From NCBI GenBank assembly GCA_011799875.1, contig CM022301.1, positions 9,009,570 to 9,073,569 on the forward strand: a stretch of 64,000 nt of DNA. The letters run 5' to 3'. The stretch comes from Thinopyrum elongatum. Taxonomy: Eukaryota > Streptophyta > Magnoliopsida > Poales > Poaceae. This document shows positions 11,811 through 23,100 of the stretch, piece by piece. Positions within the stretch are counted from its first letter, which is position 1. Each line of letters begins with the position of its first letter. The notes below the pieces were generated by a model that was not told where the DNA came from, searched no databases, and was given only the letters and a program-made list of their open reading frames with translations. Made by a program: the position numbers and the translations under genes.

Positions 11811-12172
11811 AGCTCAGGAGCTGGGTTTTTTTTTTTGAAACGGGGGGGGGGGGGGGGGATGAGGGGGTTTAGGGGTTTTGTAGGGTTAATTTAGGGGTTT
11901 CATATATTGTGTTAGCTAGCTAATAGAGAGAAGTGTCCTCTCTTATCTCCGTGCTTGGTCGACGCTACGTACTATACGTATAGAGAGGACTCGACACGCT
12001 AGCGACACGCTAGCTAGTAAGCAAAAGAAGGAAATCATTAAGTACACAAGATCGTCATGAACATATACAGAGAGAAGTGATCGACCTCCTCCTTCTCCGA
12101 GAGATTGGTCGAACAACAAGTTTTCGTATATCTATCCGACGCTACTAGCTACATATATACAATATAAGATCC

Positions 12173-15100
12173 CTAACATCTGATGTCAAGTTCCACATGG
12201 TATTCTCCGGCTGGATTGATGACGTGGTCAAGAAAGAATCCAGCCAATTCCTCCTGAATTGCCTTTAAGCGATCTTGTGGTAGGAGTTCATCCTGCATCT
12301 GCCAAATCTAATTTGAAGAAGGGGGTCAATACATATATATGAATGAAACTCAACACAAATGATGGTAATAAAATAAAATTGTGAATATTATTGCTTACGC
12401 ACTTCATATTGTTTTTCACAGTAGCCCCGCTTAGAGGTCGTTGCGTTGTAGATGTACTCGCAAACGTAGTATCCACAAAAGTTATTCCCGCCTTCCTGCC
12501 ACAACCACTTTACGAGAAATAGAGGTCAATCAAACTGATAATCAAGCATTATAAATGGTATTGATGAAACTAGCTAGAATCAATGGGAGATGCGCGGAAC
12601 TAGCTAGTAGTACTTACTTTCGGGTGTGTAAATCGCAGATCCCCCGGCAGTCTCGGAACTTCTGCGGTGAACACTTTCCAAACCCTGCGAGATAAAGAAA
12701 ATAATTACTTGATATCAGGAAATGAACAAAGTTGCCGATATGGTGCGATAATGATCGATTGAACTTACTTCTTGAGCATTTCAGTCATGGCCGCATACTC
12801 CTTGGGATCTTTTCGTTTTGAGTCTAAGACGGTTACTAGTCCCTGCTCAAGCTTAATCTCTAGGAGAATAAAGTGAAAGCTGCACACGCATGCATAACTC
12901 ATCAATTACATTACTATAACCTCGAGTAATAAAGGAAACCGAATATGCAGAAGACAGTAACACTCACTTGAAGTTGTAAGGAAAGAGTAGTTTATCTTTG
13001 TTTTGATTTTAAGCAACGATTGTAGCAAGTTGGCCTCGGTTTCTTTCGGATTATATTTAACCGTCCATTGTTCTATGAGATTTGTGTTAATGAACCCAAT
13101 ATCATAGATTTGTGCATTTCTGCATTCGACGATCTTCAATCTGCATAATATAGTGAGGATAATTATATATACATGATGAAAGAGCTGAGCTATATATAGA
13201 GACTTAATTACAGAAGTATAGTACTTACAGACAGTAGCAAGTGATGATTATTTTATCGAGGTCCTTTTGATTGAAAAACTGGAAGAACTTCTCAAATGGA
13301 ACAGACAACAGATCAATTCCAACGAGGTCGTGCTCCTCTTTAACTCTCAGCGTCAAAATATCCTTCCCAGACTTGCAGGTGTCCATGTACCACTTATGAA
13401 ATCTTCGCATCATCGTTGTTAGAGGAGGATCACCAGGTCTGACGAGAGGCTTTCCGTACTGGTATTTGTGTTCGTCCACCTCTATTGTATCAAAATGTGC
13501 ATCGTCGGGCAGGTAATCACCAGGATTGGTACCGGGCAGCATCCCCAGCAGATTTGCGACGATATCGCTAGACACCTTGAGCGGGGGGCACGATTGGTTT
13601 GCCTGTTCGCCGAGCTGGGGAATTTTGTTCCCACTTCTTCGTTCTTGTAACCTTTTGTCAGTTGAAGTAGTTCCCGACCGGCGCGCTCCTTCCACTGCCT
13701 TTTTAAGAGCGCGGACATGGTTGTCATCCGGCGGAGGCGGTGGTGGTCGCTTCAGGTTCTTCACAGTGCGCTTCAATTTCACCGGATCCATCTTCTCCTC
13801 CGGAGGTGGATTTTTCTTTGCAAAAAAGTCCCTCACTTGGGCTTTACAGATCTCCGCGTTTTCCTCGTCGGTCATCTCGTATGGTAACTTCTCTAGAGGC
13901 GTGAGAGTCGGACCGAATCTGTATTGCCTCCCACCTCTGTCTGTACTGCTAGACGCCGGAGCAGTCGGAGTGGCTGCGGCTGTCTTCCTTCGTTGCTTAC
14001 GAGGCGGAGAAGGAGGCGGAGTGCTACGACGCGCCGGAGCAGCCGGAGCGGCGGCGGCTGTCTTCCGCTGTTGCTGACGAGGCGGAGAAGGAGGCGGGCT
14101 GCTCGGACGCGCCGGCGCAGGCGGAGAAGGAGGTGGAGTGCCGCCACGCGCCGAAGCAGCCGGAGAAGGAGGCGGAGTGCCCTGATCACTCGCCAGAGGA
14201 GGAGGCGGATGAGGAGGCGGAGTGCCCTGACTCGCCGGAGGAGGAGGCGGAGGCGTCCAGTTCGGAAGGTTGATGAGCTCCTTCCGCCATAGACATGGAG
14301 TCTTCAGAGCAAGACCCAGCTGAGTCTCCCCTTCACCGGTAGGGTGGTCAAGCTGGAGCTCCTCAAATCCCTCCGTTATTTCATCGACCATCACAATAGC
14401 ATAGCCTTGTGGAATCGGAAGGCAGTGAAAAGTTGCACCGGGTTGAGGAGGTGTAACAGAGCCGACAGCCGCCTTGACTTTGAGGTGATGCCATTGCGTC
14501 ATAAGGTGGCAATCTTGAGCCTCCGTGATAGCATCCACGGGGTAGCTAGGAGCCGTGAAGTCAGGCTGCTGAAGGACCTCGGTGGAAGCCACGCTGCTTC
14601 TCCGCTGAGATGGAGGGGTAGCTTCTGGGGTAGCTCCGGCAGGTCGCTGGCTCTGAACTAGTAGTGCTTGTTCCTCTAGCGCTCGTACCCTTGCATTCAG
14701 CGACTGCAGTTCCGTCTGCTCCACTTTCCTCCTCCTCTCCCGGGTTTTGTAACCGCCTGCGCTAGGAAACCCAACCTTCCACGCAACGGAGCCTGCCGTG
14801 CCTCGTGTTCGTCCTGGGTGCTCAGGATTCCCGAGGTCCTGTGTGAGCTCGTCGTTCTCTCTGTCGGGAACGAACGTCCCTTCCTACGCTGCGGCGATAT
14901 ACTTCTGAAGCTTCTTGACGGGTATTTCAAGTTGCTCCTTCGTCCAATGGCACTTCCCTGTTTCAGGGTCCAAGGTTCCCCCAACCCCGAAGAACCAAGT
15001 CCTTGAACGGTCTGGCCAGTTCAATGTCTCTGGTTCGACCCCTTTATCAAGCAGGTCCTTCCCAGCCTTGTCCCACAACGGCCGGGCTTTGAGGTAGCCA

Positions 15101-15966
15101 CCTGACCCCGTGCGATGGTGATACTCCTTCTTTGCAGCATTTTTCTTGTTTGTCGCTGACATCTTCTTACTCTTCTCCGATGTCTTGTGGGCCACAAATG
15201 CGGGCCAGTGATCTCTTATCTTCTCAAATCGGCCAGTGAATTCTGGAGTCTTCCCTTTGTCGACAATCGTTGATTTCAACTCATTCTTCCACCTCCTGAA
15301 TAGATCTGCCATCTTCTTAAGAGCATGAGCCTTGACCAATGGCTCTATTACTGGCTTATCCGGATCCTCCTCTGGCGGTAGGGTGAAATTTGCCTTCAGC
15401 GCGGTCCAAAGATCATCTTTCTGTCTATCGTTGACAAAAGACACTTGAGGTTCTTCGCTCTTAGGCTTATTCCATTGGTGGATGCTGATCGGGATCATGT
15501 CCCTAACAAGAACCCCGCACTGAGCAGAAAATGCTTCCTTGGTCCGGCTGGGTTCAATCGGTTGGCCATCGCCCTTGATTGCTGTGATCATGAACCTTTC
15601 ATCCTGGCGCAACCTTTTCTTCGGGCCTCGTCTCGTTACCAAAGTTTGGCTCGATCCGGAGGGCTAGAAAAGAAGAAAGAAGAGAGTTAATATGTGTACA
15701 TACCAAAACAATTAATGCATCAATTAGCTAGTCAGCACAGGCTTAATTAATATATATACCTCGCCGGACTTTGCAACAGCTCCTTCCTCCGTTTGCTCAT
15801 CGGAGACATCATAATCATGTCCTTCCACCTCCATTGTTCGATCACCGGAGCCTGCTTCACCCTCTCCTTCCAGACCATCGGTGTCGTTGAGATACGACAA
15901 GATATCACCTCCGCCGAGGATTATGTCCCCCAACAACTGTTCTGCTTCGATGTCTCGGTGCTCCAT
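12173..15966 (-). pseudogene. CACTA-encoded protein with Ulp1-like cysteine-protease C-terminus (CACTA-1 copy)
   Basis: Second gene of the CACTA element, read from comparison with the CACTA-2 copy. Inferred exons on minus: 15966-15760, 15663-13229, 13140-12968, 12879-12769, 12684-12618, 12501-12399 and 12298-12173. Order in the protein: acidic N-terminus (MEHRDIEAEQLLGDI), a basic block (TRRGPKKRLRQDERF) and conserved plant-transposon region (TGSGGYLKARPLWDKA), a block ending LKTPCLWRKELINLPNW, a long proline-rich spacer with TPPPSPP units, and a C-terminal segment with His (FHFILLEI), Asp (VTVLDS) and Gln/Cys (WQEGGNNFCGYYVCEYI) in the order of Ulp1/C48 SUMO proteases. Breaks: TAG at 14886-14884 (Gln in the sister copy), a one-base loss in exon 3 (near 13010), and the acceptor before exon 6 changed from tag to ttg. 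Its role in transposition is unknown. The protease assignment rests on the triad order, not on overall identity. Confidence 0.78.
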
Positions 15967-16039
15967 AGTTTCTGCAAATATTACAACATGGCAATTAATA
16001 TACAAACATGACAGATGGATATATTAGTGCAAACGTAGA

Positions 16040-16140
16040 CCTAGCTAGCTCGACGCTTCTACGGTTTGGGGTGGCCTCGACAACTCTTCTAGGGTTTGGG
16101 GTGGCCTCGACAACGCTTCTAGGGTTTGGGACGGACCGCC
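16040..16140. repeat. Tandem repeat of about 30 bp upstream of the Ulp1-like gene (CACTA-1)
   Basis: About three units with the core gcttctagggtttggggtgg lie directly upstream of the Ulp1-like gene. The same units occur about six times at the equivalent place in CACTA-2 (35270-35450). Confidence 0.75.
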
Positions 16141-16178
16141 TCTCTCATGAATGTCCGACGTCCGGACCGACAAGGGAT

Positions 16179-16415
16179 TTAACAAAATGACGCCATTCTG
16201 GATGTGCAGAAAATGGTCCATATTTTTCCTAATCTCATCTACCCTTCTATATGTCACGTTGTCTAGTGTCAAAGAATTCAAGAAAACCATGACTTCATCA
16301 TTAGCCGGAAATGACAGGCGTATAATGGTACGAAGCTCTTCAAAGTTGTTTTGGAACGGAGTTCCCGATAGAATAATTCGCTTTTTGGTACAAAGTTCAG
16401 CAAAGAGCATTCGGA
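16179..16415 (-). pseudogene. Captured SNF2-ATPase fragment, sense arm (CACTA-1)
   Basis: The minus-strand frame reads LCTKKRIILSGTPFQNNFEEL followed by NDEVMVFLNSLTLDNVTYRRVDEIRKNM. LSGTPxQNN is helicase motif III of SNF2-family chromatin-remodelling ATPases, and the spacing to the following charged stretch fits that family. It is a short internal piece of a host gene carried by the transposon, not a functional enzyme. It lies in the same orientation as the downstream Ulp1-like gene, in its leader. A single equivalent piece sits in CACTA-2 (34911-35165). Confidence 0.75.
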
Positions 16416-16423
16416 ATATCGCT

Positions 16424-16602
16424 ATTTGGAAGGCCTTTGCTGAAATTCATACCAAAAGGCGAATTATTCTATCCGGAACTCCGTTCCAAAACAACTTTGA
16501 AGAGCTTCATAGCATCATACGCCTGTTACTTCCGACTAATGATGAAGCCATGGATTTCTTCAATACTTTGACAAACAACGTGACATATAGAAGAATATAT
16601 AT
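16424..16602 (+). pseudogene. Captured SNF2-ATPase fragment, inverted arm (CACTA-1)
   Basis: This plus-strand copy encodes TKRRIILSGTPFQNNFEEL, then LPTNDEAMDFFNTLTNNVTYRR. It is the reverse complement of the arm at 16179-16410 with scattered mismatches, separated by about 10-20 bases around 16415-16425. Together the arms form an inverted repeat of about 180 bp per arm. CACTA-2 lacks this second arm. Confidence 0.8.
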
Positions 16603-16659
16603 ATAGATGAGATCAGAAAAAAAATTGGATCAACTTGTGCACATCCATAATGGGGGCAT

Positions 16660-16850
16660 TCTTCATAAATCTATATATGTCAAAATTCAAACTTTGACAT
16701 ATGCTCAAACTTTGACATATGATCAAATGTTGCATATGTCAAAATTCAAACTTTGACATATGATCAAACTTTGATATATGATCAAATGTTGCATATGTCA
16801 AAATTCAAACTTTGACATATGATCAAACTTTGATATATGTCCACCGCGAT
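16660..16850. repeat. Tandem array of caaactttgacatatgatca units
   Basis: At least six imperfect units of about 20-45 bp made from caaactttgacatatg and atcaaatgttgcatatgtc. A short relict is at 34865-34915 in CACTA-2. Non-coding. Confidence 0.8.
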
Positions 16851-16859
16851 ATAAAATAA

Positions 16860-17960
16860 TACATAGACTTGTTCGGGCGAGAGGGGGTTGATCGACGTCC
16901 CCCCTCATGTCGAAGTTACCGGAGTTATCTTCTAGTGGTTTGGGTGGCCTCGAGAGTTTGTCGGGTAGGGGCGGGAGGGGGTAGGAGATCGACAACGCTT
17001 TTTTTCTTGGGTTTGGGTGGCCTCGAGAGTTGGTCGCCCGGTATATCGAGAGGGGGTGAACATTTTACCTTAGTAACTTAGAAAAAAATGTTATTGGGGA
17101 GGGGGTATATCGACCCCCCCCCCACATGTCAAAGTTATCGGGGAGGGGCTATATCGACAACGACATACATATAGCCACAAACATATAAAAAAATGTTATC
17201 GGGGAAGGGATATATCGACACCCCCCCCCTCATGTTGAAGTTATCGGGAGGGGGTATATCGAGAGGGGGGTGAACTTTTACCTTAGTAACTTAGAAAAAA
17301 AATGTTATCGGGGAGGGGTATATCGACCCCCCCCCCCTCATGTCAAAGTTATCGGGGAGGGGCTATATCGACAAGACATACATATAGCCACATACATATA
17401 AAAAAAATGTTATCGGGGAAGGGGTATATCGACCCCCCCCCCCTCATGTTGAAGTTATCGGGGAGGGGGTATATCAGAGGGGGTGAACATTTTACCTTGT
17501 AACTTAGAAAAAAATGTTATCGGGAGGGGTATACGACCCACCCCCCCTCATGTCAAGTTATCGGGAGGGGCTATATCGACAACGACATACATATAGCCAC
17601 ATACATAAAAAAAAATGTTATCGGGAAGGGGTATATCGACCCCCCCCCTCATGTTGAAGTTATCGGGGAGGGGTATATCGAGAGGGGGGTGAACATTTTA
17701 CCTTAGTAACTTAGAAAAAATGTTATCGGGGAGGGGGTATATCGACCCCCCCCCCCTCATGTCAAAGTTTCGGGGAGGGGCTATATAGACAACGACATAC
17801 ATAAGCCACATACATATAAAAAAATGTTATCGGGGAAGGGGGATATCGACCTCCCCCCTCATGTTGAAGTTATCGGGAGGGGTATATCGACAACGACATA
17901 CATACAAGAAAAAAATGTTATCGGGGAGGGGGTATATCGACAACGACATACATGCATTAA
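16860..17960. repeat. Satellite-like array with G- and C-tracts, about 210-bp unit (CACTA-1)
   Basis: Units contain atgttatcggggaggggg, tatatcgacccccccc, catgttgaagttatcggg and acgacatacatatagccaca. The phrase catgttgaagttatc recurs near 17232, 17446, 17651 and 17861, giving a unit of roughly 205-215 bp in a little over four copies, with an incomplete leading copy from 16870. CACTA-2 has only about two units at the same place (34330-34640). Frames crossing it are non-coding. Confidence 0.85.
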
Positions 17961-18550
17961 AAATGATATCCATCTATACATACATAGCCACATACATATA
18001 TACATGGAAAAAAATGCTATGAAAAAAAATACATATATGAACAAAAAATTAATACACATATGAACAAAAAAATACATATATGAACAAAAGAATGCTCTGA
18101 ACAAAAAAATTAATACATATATGAACATCCATACATACATATAGCCACATACATACATATATACATTATATATATATGAACAAAAAATTCATCATATAAA
18201 ATATGAAAAAAAAATCATCATATACACAGAGCCGGGGCGGCGGCGGCTCACAGCGGGGCGGCCGGCGAGGGCGAGGGCGGCGACTGTGGGGGCGGTGGGG
18301 GCGGGCCGGGGCGCAAGGGCGCGACCAGGCGCGCTCGGGGGCGGCGGACGGCGACGACGACGGTGGGGGCGGGCCGGGCCGCAGGGGCGCGGCCGGGCGC
18401 GCTCGGGGGCGGCGGACGGCGATGGCGTGGGCGGCGGACGGCGTCGGCGTGGGCTCGGGGGCGGGGCAGGGGCACGGGCGACGGCGACGGCGTCGGGGCA
18501 GCCTGGCGGCGTCGGGGAACTGCGATGAAACTGAAAATTTTCACAAGTCT
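17961..18550 (-). other. AT-rich spacer and GC-rich leader downstream of the internal promoter (CACTA-1)
   Basis: 17961-18230 is AT-rich with repeated catacatatagccacatac and tatgaacaaaaaa. 18236-18535 is very GC-rich and made of ggcggcggacggcgacg-type repeats. The same GC-rich block follows the internal promoter in CACTA-2 (33115-33480), where it starts with an ATG but has an early stop. I treat it as leader, not as a gene; several overlapping frames cross it because of composition. Confidence 0.55.
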
Positions 18551-18882
18551 TGCTTATATACACGAAGCATTTGTCCCGGTTCGTGACACCAAACGGGACT
18601 AATGACCCCTTTAGTCCCGGTTGGTGCCACCAACCGGGACCAAAGGTCTCTTTTCAGCAGCCCAAAGGGCGGGAAGCAGGGACCTTTGGTCCCGGTTGGT
18701 GGCACCAGCCGGGAATAAAGGGCATGCATTGGTCCCGGTTGGTGCCACGAACCGGTACCAATGCACCCCTTTAGTCCCGGTTGTGCCACCAACCGGGACA
18801 AAAAGCCTTGTGCTGCCCGCGTCGTGGCCAAAAGTTTAGTCCCACCTCGCTAGTTGAGAGAGCTCGAGAGTGGTTTATAAGC
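18551..18882. promoter_or_regulatory. Internal subterminal-like array between two divergent TATA boxes (CACTA-1)
   Basis: 18566-18806 holds four to five near-palindromes of the type gtcccggttggtgNcacc followed by aaccgggac, the same motif as the element termini. It is flanked by tatataagca on the minus strand (18558-18551, reading left towards the Ulp1-like gene) and by tggtttataagc on the plus strand (18871-18882, reading right). CACTA-2 has the same arrangement at 32786-33070. The layout suggests a bidirectional internal promoter under the control of the element's own DNA-binding protein. Confidence 0.65.
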
Positions 18883-19622
18883 GCTGCTGCGCCCACTCTC
18901 TCGAGCTCCTCTCAACTGCAGGCGTTCGGGCCTAAACTCGCACTATGTGCCTGTGGGCCTACTGGGCCTGCTGCGGGCCTGAATCCTGGCCCATGGTTGG
19001 GTTTCTAGTCGTATTCAGGCCGTGGTGGCCCAGTAGGCGGCACTTTTTTTATTTTTATTTTGTTTTCTTTGTTGCTTTATTTATTTTATTTTGTTTCTAC
19101 TTACAACAAAATACTTACTGTTGCTATTTTTATTTATTTTATTATATTTTATTTTGTTTCTACTTATTTATTAAAGTTTATTTTGTTTCTACTTATTTAT
19201 TTTATTTTGTTTCTACTTATTTATTTTATTTTCTTTTTCTTTTAATGTTTTGAAGAGAAAATACTTTGATAATTTTAGTTGCATAAATTTTATATAATTT
19301 TAGTTTCAATAATACAAGAGGTTTAAAAAGTTGAAAAGCACTTCAAATGAACTCTGAAGAGGTTGAAAATGAGCATGATATCATCATTTCACCCACATAG
19401 CATGTGCTAAAAAGTTGAGAGGGTTACGGCAAAAACTGGATGCACTTCGTGTACAAAATGGACAATCTCTTTCGAAGTATCAGGGATTTGGACAAAAACT
19501 CACCTGTTACAAAGGGATTTCATTTTTTTGAACTAATTTGAACTCCAGACTTTTTGTGTGCTCAAAATGAACCATTCAAAGCCACATCATCAATTTTCAA
19601 CCCTTTCTGACTTCATCTGTCT
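18883..19622. other. Spacer after the internal array with AT repeats and a single copy of the 336-bp unit (CACTA-1)
   Basis: 18883-19040 is a unique-looking transcript-like stretch with a gggcctactgggcctg repeat. 19040-19240 is a tandem array of tttattttgtttctacttat units. 19330-19620 holds one copy of the sequence that is tandemly repeated in CACTA-2 at 30560-32150. No gene is seen. Confidence 0.6.
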
Positions 19623-22600
19623 TCACTTTTTCTTCGCTTGTGTCCTTTGCTTATTGCGCCGTAACCATGGATATTCTTCATCGCTTAACAGGGTGCTTGG
19701 GTCAGCCTTGACTTTGAAGGGAGGAATTTCATGAAACTTTTCATAATCTTCAGACATGTCTGTCTTACCCTCCACTCCCACGATGTCTCTTTTCCCTGAA
19801 AGAACTATGTGGCACTTTGGCTCATCATATGATGTATTCGCTTCCTTATCTTTTCTTTTTCTCGGTTTGGTAGACATGTCCTTCACATAGAAAACCTGCG
19901 CCACATCATTGGCTAGGACGAATGGTTCGTCTGTGTACCCAAGATTGTTCAGATCCACTGTTGTCATTCCGTAATGTGTCTTTACCTGTACCCCGCCTCC
20001 TGACAGATTGACCCATTTGCACTTAAACAAAGGGACCTTAAAATCATGTCCGTAGTCAAGTTCCCATATGTCCACTATGTAACCATAATATGTGTCCTTT
20101 CCCCTCTTGGTTGCTGCATCAAAGCGGACACCACTATTTTGGTTAGTGCTCTTTTGATCTTGGGCGATCGTGTAAAATGTATTCCCATTTATCTCGTATC
20201 CTTTGTAACTCAATATAGTCGAAGATGGTCCCCTGGACAACGAGTACAGCTCATCAGAAACAGTGTTGTCACCTCTGAGATGTGTTTCCAACCAACTGCC
20301 GAAAGTCCTGATGTGTTCACATGTAATCCAGTCGTCACACTGCTCCGGGTGTTTGGAGCGCAGAATATTATTGTGTTCATCGACATACGGGGTCACCAAG
20401 GTAGAGTTCTGTAGAACTGTGTAGTGTGCTTGAGACCAAGAATGCCCGTCCCTGCATATTATTGAGTCCCCTCCTAGCGTGCCTTTTCCAGTTAGTCTCC
20501 CCTCATACCGCGATTGAGGGAGACCAATCTTCTTAAGGTCAGGAATGAAGTCAACACAAAACCCAATGACATCCTCTGTTTGATGGCCCATGGAGATGCT
20601 TCCTTCTGGCCTAGCACGGTTACGGACATATTTCTTTAGGACTCCCATGAACCTCTCAAAGGGGAACATATTGTGTAGAAATACGGGGCCCAAAACGACA
20701 ATCTCGTCGAATAGATGAACTAGGACGTGCGTCATGATATTGAAGAAGGATGGTGGGAACACCAGCTCGAAACTGACAAGACATTGCACCACATCACTCC
20801 TTAGCCTTGGTATGATTTCTAGATCGATCACCTTCTGAGAGATTGCATTGAGGAATGCACATAGCTTCACAATGGCTAATCGAATGTTTTCCGGTAGAAG
20901 CCCCCTCAATGCAACCGGAAGCAGTTGCGTCATAATCATGTGGCAGTCATGAGACTTTAGGTTCTGAAACTTTTTCTCTGCCATATTTATTATTACCTTT
21001 ATATTCGACGAGAAGCCAGACGGGACCTTCATACTGAGCAGGCATTCAAAGAAGATTTCCTTCTCTTCTTTGGTAAGAGCGTAGCTGGCAGGACCTTCAT
21101 ACTGCTTTGGAGGCATGCCGTCTTTTTCGTGCCAACGTTGCAGGTCCTCCTGTGCTTCCGGTGTATCTTTTGTCTTTCCATACACGCCCAAGAAGCCTAG
21201 CAAGTTCACGCAAAGGTTCTTTGTCACGTGCATCACGTCGATTGAAGAGCGGACCTCTAGGTCTTTCCAGTAGGGTAGGTCCCAAAATATAGATTTCTTC
21301 TTCCACATGGGAGCGCGTCCCTCAGCGTCATTCAGAACAGATAGTCCGTCGGGACCCTTTCCAAAGATTATGTGTAAATCATTGACCATAGCAAGTACGT
21401 GATCACCGGTACGCATGGCGGGCTTCTTCCGGTGATCTGCCTCGCCTTTGAAATGCTTGCCTTTCTTTCGACATTGATGGTTGGTCGGAAGAAATCGACG
21501 ATGCCCAAGGTACACATTCTTCCTTAATTTGTCCAGGTATATACTTTCTGTGTCAGCTAAACAGTGCGTGCATGCGTGGTATCCCTTGTTTGTTTGTCCT
21601 AAAAGGTTACTGAGAGCAGGCCAATCATTGATGGTTACAAACAGCAACGCATGCAGGTCAAATTCCTCCTGTCTGTGCTCATCCCACACACGTACACCGT
21701 TTCCATTCCACAGCTGTAAAAGTTCTTCAACTAATGGCCTTAGGTACACATCAATGTCGTTGCCGGGTTGCTTAGGGCCTTGGATGAGTACTGGCATCAT
21801 AATGAACTTTCTCTTCATGCACAGCCAAGGAGGAAGGTTATAGATACATAGAGTCACGGGCCAGGTGCTGTGATTGCTGCTCTGCTCCCCGAAAGGATTA
21901 ATGACATCCACGCTTAAACCAAACCATACGTTCCTTGGGTCACCTGCAAACTCAGTCCGGTACTTTCTCTCGATTTTTCTCCACTGCGACCCGTCAGCGG
22001 GTGCTCTCAACTTCCCGTCTTTCTTACGGTCCTCTCTGTGTCATTGCATCAACTTGGCATGCTCTTTGTTTCTGAACAGACGTTTCAACCGTGGTATTAT
22101 AGGAGCATACCACATCACCTTGGCAGGAACCCTCTTCCTGGGGGGCTCGCCGTCAACATCACCAGGGTCATCTCATGTGATCTTATACCGCAATGCACCA
22201 CATACCGGGCATGCGTTCAAATCCTCGTACGCACTGCGGTACAGGATGCAGTCATTAGGGCATGCATGTATCTTCTGCACCTCCAATCCTAGAGGGCATA
22301 CGACCTTCTTTGCTGCGTACGTACTGTCGGGCAATTCGTTATCCTTTGGAAGCTTCTTCTTCAATATTTTCAGTAGCTTCTCAAATCCTTTGTCAGGCAC
22401 AGCATTCTCTGCCTTCCACTGCAGCAATTCCAGTACAGTACCGAGCTTTGTATTGCCATCTTCGCAATTGGGGTACAACCCTTTTTGGTGATCCTCTAAC
22501 ATGCGATCGCATTTCAGCTTCTCCTTTTCACTTTCGCACTGTCTCCTTGCATCAACAATGACCCGGCGGAGATCATCATCGGGCACATCGTCTGGTTCCT

Positions 22601-22925
22601 CCTGATCTTCAGCTTCCCCCATTGCAGCATCATCGTATTCAGGGGGCACATAGTTGTCATCGTCCTCTTCTTCTTCGCTGTCTTCCATCATAACCCCTAT
22701 TTCTCCGTGCCTGGTCCAAACATTATAGTGTGGCATGAAACCCTTATAAAGCAGGTGGGTGTGAAGGATTTTCCGGTCAGAGTAAGACTTCGTATTCCCA
22801 CATATAGGGCATGGACAACACATAAAACCATTCTGCTTGTTTGCCTCAGCCACTTCGAGAAAATTATGCACGCCCTTAATGTACTCGGAGGTGTGTCTGT
22901 CACCGTACATCCATTGCCGGTTCAT
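19623..22925 (-). pseudogene. TNP2-type CACTA transposase (CACTA-1), two nonsense codons
   Basis: The En/Spm transposase cuts and pastes the element in the nucleus. The frame runs without a shift for 1101 codons from MNRQWMYGDRHTSEYIKGV at 22925, preceded by an acceptor-like gcag, to QRTQAKKK at 19626. Segments in order: N-terminal zinc-binding-like CCPCPICGNTKSY (about residues 35-50), an acidic linker, then CPNDCILYR...LNACPVCGALRYK, the TNP2 core with VNDLHIIFGKGPDGLSV and IDVMHVTKNLCVNLLGFLG, a DUF4218-like block (FPPSFFNIMTHVLVHLFDEI, then NRARPEGSI), and a DUF4216-like block (DTYYGYIVDIWELDYG). Two codons are stops: TGA at 22175-22173, Arg in CACTA-2, and TGA at 22043-22041, Trp in CACTA-2. 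Otherwise it is complete. It lies 175 bp downstream of the tail-anchored protein gene, probably in the same transcription unit. Confidence 0.9.
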
Positions 22926-23100
22926 CTGCGTGCATTATATATAATTAAGTGTGTCAAAAACCATTACAAAACATCATGAACAGATAAGTGACCAAATTAA
23001 TAGAAGTTCATCATCACATTAAAACCAAAGTACATACATAGTTCTCATTGAACAACATATAGCTCTTCAGAGCATCTAATTAAACCATACATTATTGAAA
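22926..23100. other. Spacer between the tail-anchored protein gene and transposase (CACTA-1)
   Basis: A 175-bp AT-rich stretch, conserved in CACTA-2 (27040-27215), ends on the transposase side with atgcacgcag, an acceptor-like site directly before the transposase ATG. It is probably an intron or intergenic leader. Confidence 0.5.

Noticed and set aside
13526..14292. Plus-strand frames opposite the Ulp1-like gene (Arg/Ser/Gly-rich)
   Set aside because: Antisense shadows of the proline-rich spacer.
18203..18586. Glycine/arginine-rich frames on both strands
   Set aside because: Composition artefact of the GC-rich leader shared by both CACTA elements.
18551..18882. A separate nested CACTA MITE in the middle of CACTA-1
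   Set aside because: No CACTA termini or 3-bp duplications flank the array, and CACTA-2 has it at the same place, so it is an ancestral internal part.
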